From CBDFGT01 sp965247225 (GTDB lineage: Bacteria; Pseudomonadota; Alphaproteobacteria; Rhizobiales; Rhizobiaceae), in contig CBDFGT010000029.1 in NCBI GenBank assembly GCA_965247225.1, positions 124,001 to 188,000 of the forward strand: 64,000 bases of DNA. Direction: 5' to 3'. A model generated the notes under the pieces. It saw only the letters and a list, made by a program, of their open reading frames with translations. It was not told the origin of the DNA and did no database searches. Below are positions 61,267 through 64,000 of the stretch, in pieces. A program made the position numbers and the translations under genes. The first letter of the stretch is position 1; every line of letters starts with the position of its first letter.

Positions 61267-62391
61267 TTGGGCCAGTTGACACTTTCGAGCATCCGCAAAT
61301 CGTTCGGACCCGTTGATGTTATCAAGGGCGTGGACCTGAAGGTCAACGATGGCGAGTTTGTTGTTTTCGTCGGACCATCAGGTTGCGGCAAGTCCACGTT
61401 GCTGCGCATGATTGCCGGTCTGGATGATACATCCAGCGGTGATATGGTCATTGACGGAAAGCGCGTGAATGATCTGCCGCCCGTGCAGCGTGGCATTGCC
61501 ATGGTGTTCCAGTCCTATGCGCTCTATCCGCATATGACCGTTTTTGAAAATATGGCCTTTCCGCTGCGCGTGGAAAAGATGGCGGAAGCGCCGCTGAAGG
61601 CGAAAGTGGAAGAGGCCGCCCGCATCCTGCATCTGGAATCGCGGCTTTACCAGAAGCCCGGCACGCTTTCCGGCGGTCAGCGCCAGCGTGTTGCCATCGG
61701 ACGCGCCATCGTGCGTGAACCGAAGATTTTCCTGTTTGACGAGCCCTTGTCAAACCTTGATGCGGCCCTGCGCTCCGAAATGCGCATTGAGCTGACCAAG
61801 CTGCACCGCAAGCTCGGTGCCACGATGATCTATGTGACGCATGACCAGGTTGAAGCCATGACCATGGCTGACCGGATCGTGGTTCTGAACGGTGGCTACA
61901 TTGCCCAGACAGGCAAGCCGCTGGAGCTTTACCACAAGCCCGACAATCTGTTTGTGGCAGGCTTCATCGGCAATCCGACCATGAATTTTCTGGAGGTGAC
62001 CTGTGTGTCCTCCAGCGAGGCCGGTGTGGTCATCCGCTACAAGGATCAGGAGGTTCTCGTTCCTGTCCATGGCCGGGCCGGCGTGGCGGGGCAGAGCATG
62101 ACGCTCGGCATCCGGCCGGAGCATATCCGTCTGGGGCAGGGCGATCTGACCATTACCATCAATCCTACCGTGATCGAGCGGCTTGGCATCAACACGGTCA
62201 TCTATGCGTCGCTTTCCGGCGAGGCTGAAAACTACTGTGTTCTGGCCCAGGGGTCTGCGCCGGTGAAGCTCGATGCAGCGCTTTCCACCTGCTTTGATGC
62301 ATCGGACTGTCATCTGTTTGACGAGGAAGGCAAGGCTTTCGAGCGGCGCGTCGACCTCACCGAGATTGACATGGCGCTGCTTGGGGCATGA
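61267..62391 (+). CDS. ABC transporter ATP-binding protein (UgpC/MalK/MsmX type)
   Basis: 374 residues from a TTG at 61267, nine bases after AGGAG. Walker A GPSGCGKST, Q-loop in MVFQSYALYPHMTV, signature LSGGQRQRVAIGRA, Walker B IFLFDEPLSNLD, H-loop YVTHDQVEAMTM, and a C-terminal TOBE regulatory domain (RPEHIRLG). It energises the importer encoded upstream. Confidence 0.95.
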   Translation: MGQLTLSSIRKSFGPVDVIKGVDLKVNDGEFVVFVGPSGCGKSTLLRMIAGLDDTSSGDMVIDGKRVNDLPPVQRGIAMVFQSYALYPHMTVFENMAFPLRVEKMAEAPLKAKVEEAARILHLESRLYQKPGTLSGGQRQRVAIGRAIVREPKIFLFDEPLSNLDAALRSEMRIELTKLHRKLGATMIYVTHDQVEAMTMADRIVVLNGGYIAQTGKPLELYHKPDNLFVAGFIGNPTMNFLEVTCVSSSEAGVVIRYKDQEVLVPVHGRAGVAGQSMTLGIRPEHIRLGQGDLTITINPTVIERLGINTVIYASLSGEAENYCVLAQGSAPVKLDAALSTCFDASDCHLFDEEGKAFERRVDLTEIDMALLGA

Positions 62392-62430
62392 TACAGGGTA
62401 TCGTCATGACCTGCGGGCAGGCAATGCCCG

Positions 62431-63522
62431 CTACCAGACCAGTCCGCGGGCTGCGACCGGCTCGACAGCGCTGACAATCCCTTTGCGGTGGAATACCATA
62501 TGGTCAAACAGGTTTGAAACAACGCAGGTGTGGTTGGGGATAATGCGGATCACATCACCAATCTGCGGACGCTCGATCCCGCAGGCGGACAGATCCATGT
62601 GACCATGCTCTTCCGAAAGGCCGGTGATCCTGGCATTGGGATCACCAACAACCAGACCATAGTCGGAAAATCCCAGAAGATCAGACGTCAGGGCTTTGGA
62701 TCCGGCGTCAATGACCGCCCGGTCCAGTGTCGGGCGCGATATGACCGTGGCCAGGATATGCATGGCACATTGCTCCTGGCTGCAATGGCCGGCGCGGATC
62801 AGCGAGCGGTCATTATAGACACAGGTTCCGGCCCGGTATTCCGTGGCTGCGGGTACAAGATGGGCATCAAACAGGCCTGGCGAGCCGCCGCTGGTGATGA
62901 CGGGGCAGGCTATTCCGGTGTCCCGCAAAAGGCCCGCTGCCTTTGCCAGAAACATCTGCGTTGCTTGCGCATTGCCGGGCTTGGGATAGGTCATCAGGCC
63001 ACCAAAGACAAGGCCGGGGCTTGCGGCAATCCGTTTTGCAAGATCGCAGGCGGCACCGGGGCTCTGCACACCGCAGCGGCCCGCACCCGTGTCACATTCG
63101 ACCAGAACCGTGAGTGGCTTTTGCGCTGCAAACCGGTGTGAAAGACCGGCAACCGTCTCGGCATTGTCTGCGGTGACCGCGAGACGCGCAACAGACCTGT
63201 TCAGTGCCTCCAGCCGTTCCAGCTTGTCCTTGCCCATGATGTTGAACGTGATCAGAATATCGTCAAAGCCAGCCTGAGCAAAGGCTTCGGCCTCGGTGAC
63301 CTTCTGGCAATTGATCCCGGCAGCGCCTGCCGCCAGTTGCGCACGTGCAACAGAGAAAACCTTGTGGGTTTTGATATGCGGGCGAAATTTCAGGCCGTGG
63401 CTGTCCATATAGGTCTGAACACGCGCAATATTGGCCAGCATCACCTCTTCGTCGATCACAGGTCTTGGTGTGGAAATGGTTTCAATACGGTCGCCGATGC
63501 GGGGCAGATCCGGTGCTGTCAT
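62431..63522 (-). CDS. D-threonine-aldolase/D-serine-dehydratase-like PLP enzyme (alanine racemase N fold)
   Basis: 363 residues. The N-terminal PLP barrel has the cofactor lysine in FRPHIKTHK; later blocks are VLVECDTGAGRCGVQ and ITSGGSPG, and the C-terminal metal-site region is IRIIPNHTCVVSNLFDH with the His-x-Cys pair. Substrates are D-threonine, D-serine or similar 3-hydroxy amino acids. The ATG overlaps the stop of the MlrC-like gene (ATGA), and the operon converges on the ABC cluster. Confidence 0.87.
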   Translation of the reverse strand: MTAPDLPRIGDRIETISTPRPVIDEEVMLANIARVQTYMDSHGLKFRPHIKTHKVFSVARAQLAAGAAGINCQKVTEAEAFAQAGFDDILITFNIMGKDKLERLEALNRSVARLAVTADNAETVAGLSHRFAAQKPLTVLVECDTGAGRCGVQSPGAACDLAKRIAASPGLVFGGLMTYPKPGNAQATQMFLAKAAGLLRDTGIACPVITSGGSPGLFDAHLVPAATEYRAGTCVYNDRSLIRAGHCSQEQCAMHILATVISRPTLDRAVIDAGSKALTSDLLGFSDYGLVVGDPNARITGLSEEHGHMDLSACGIERPQIGDVIRIIPNHTCVVSNLFDHMVFHRKGIVSAVEPVAARGLVW

Positions 63523-64000
63523 GGCATGTCTCCGAATGGATCGGGTACCATCGGCCAGATGTCCCTGCGGGCCAGCCGGTAAGCTGTCCTGGCAGGCTGG
63601 TTGGGATAGGGCGAGCCTGCAGAACAGTAGATAATCCTGGAGGCGATTTTGGAAAAGGATGCATGGAAATGATTGGTCGACTTGATCACCAGAATCCGCC
63701 TTTGTGCCGGGTCTATGCCCATGATTTCAAACAGGCTGGGATCAAAGCTCTGGGCGCGGGTGCTGTTGAGGATGATATCAATGCCGTTCAGCTCAATATG
63801 GGCTGAATCTCCGAAGGGCGCATAGCTTTCGCCAAAGCGCATTTCGGCATTGCGTACCAGATTGACGATTTTCACGCGACCATCGACGGGATTTCCGGTG
63901 CCGGGAGCCGATTTTGCGCCAAACCGCAGCGGAATTTCCGCGCCAATGCCTGCGGCCATGCAGATCTGGACGGCAATCGGATCCCAGATGGTGCCAAAGG
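63519..64000 (-). CDS. MlrC-family (M81) protein, C-terminal part (5' end outside window)
   Basis: The frame is open to the window edge and reads FGTIWDPIAVQICMAAGIGAE at its visible start, then RVKIVNLVRNAEMRFGESYA and SFDPSLFEIMGIDPAQRRILVIKST. This is the C-terminal domain of MlrC-type metallopeptidase-like proteins, named for microcystin degradation but more often found beside ABC importers and PLP enzymes. The catalytic N-terminal domain is beyond 64 kb. Translation is coupled to the PLP enzyme gene. Confidence 0.83.
   Translation of the reverse strand, partial: FGTIWDPIAVQICMAAGIGAEIPLRFGAKSAPGTGNPVDGRVKIVNLVRNAEMRFGESYAPFGDSAHIELNGIDIILNSTRAQSFDPSLFEIMGIDPAQRRILVIKSTNHFHASFSKIASRIIYCSAGSPYPNQPARTAYRLARRDIWPMVPDPFGDMP

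Noticed and set aside
1..64000. CRISPR array, prophage, insertion sequence or rRNA operon
   Set aside because: No regularly spaced repeats, phage structural genes, transposase genes or rRNA sequence were seen.

Overview
The window looks like a stretch of chromosome from an alphaproteobacterium of the order Hyphomicrobiales (Rhizobiales), of Brucella/Ochrobactrum/Phyllobacterium type. The basis is gene content: CtrA, ChpT and SciP; an EipA-like DUF1134 protein; Omp25/RopB-like barrels; DUF882, DUF1036, DUF1244 and DUF2312 (GapR) proteins; an alphaproteobacterial serC leader; and a palindromic repeat I recognise from rhizobial genomes. I cannot name the genus. Nearly all of the first 56.5 kb is conserved housekeeping sequence. 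The last 7.5 kb, beyond a tRNA-Met gene, looks accessory.

Layout. 1-9 kb: C-terminal part of an NtrC-type regulator, a DUF882 peptidase-like protein, a leftward block (formylglutamate amidohydrolase-like, DUF1244, GapR), DUF1036, pyruvate kinase, an alpha/beta hydrolase and a TPR protein. 9-13 kb: rpmJ (41 codons), purEK, two YdcH-like small proteins, an ArsR regulator and a frameshifted TauE/SafE permease. 13-18.6 kb: a ThiE-like protein lacking the usual active-site motif, coupled to a Sel1-repeat protein; then efp, a SuhB-family phosphatase and a MotA-like/MotB-like pair. 18.7-24 kb, leftward: yebC, ruvC, ruvA, a VapBC-type toxin-antitoxin pair wedged between ruvA and ruvB, then ruvB, a NUDIX hydrolase and ybgC. 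A remnant of a luciferase-like monooxygenase lies between ruvC and yebC. 24.5-35 kb, rightward: tolQRAB-pal-cpoB, tilS, ftsH, glmM. 35-40 kb: two paralogous outer-membrane barrels, serC and serA. 40-45 kb: a FliJ-like protein, ctrA, a single-domain response regulator, chpT, the EipA-like protein and a coiled-coil membrane protein. 45-56.5 kb: an rRNA/tRNA methyltransferase, rluD-like, DUF302, rpoH, a large proline-rich membrane protein, purA, an EamA permease, sciP, mnmA and tRNA-Met. 57-64 kb: a sugar-type ABC importer with a Gfo/Idh/MocA dehydrogenase, convergent with a D-threonine-aldolase-like enzyme and an MlrC-like protein that runs off the window.

How it fits together. Much of the window concerns the cell envelope and its cell-cycle control: Tol-Pal with CpoB and YbgC, the outer-membrane barrels, EipA, GlmM, FtsH and the CtrA/ChpT/SciP circuit. 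Sites matching the CtrA consensus TTAA-N7-TTAA(C) lie in front of both barrels. Weaker ones lie in front of pal and in the chpT/eipA intergenic region. The ctrA upstream region has half-sites plus a cluster of four GANTC methylation sites. RpoH-type promoters appear upstream of ftsH and the DUF302 gene, and rpoH itself is in the window.

I did not find a clear, wholly new multi-gene system. The best leads are the MotA/MotB-like pair of unknown function, the ThiE-like/Sel1 coupled pair, the toxin-antitoxin pair inside the ruv operon and the predicted CtrA-envelope regulatory network. All assignments come from reading the sequence; no searches were run.
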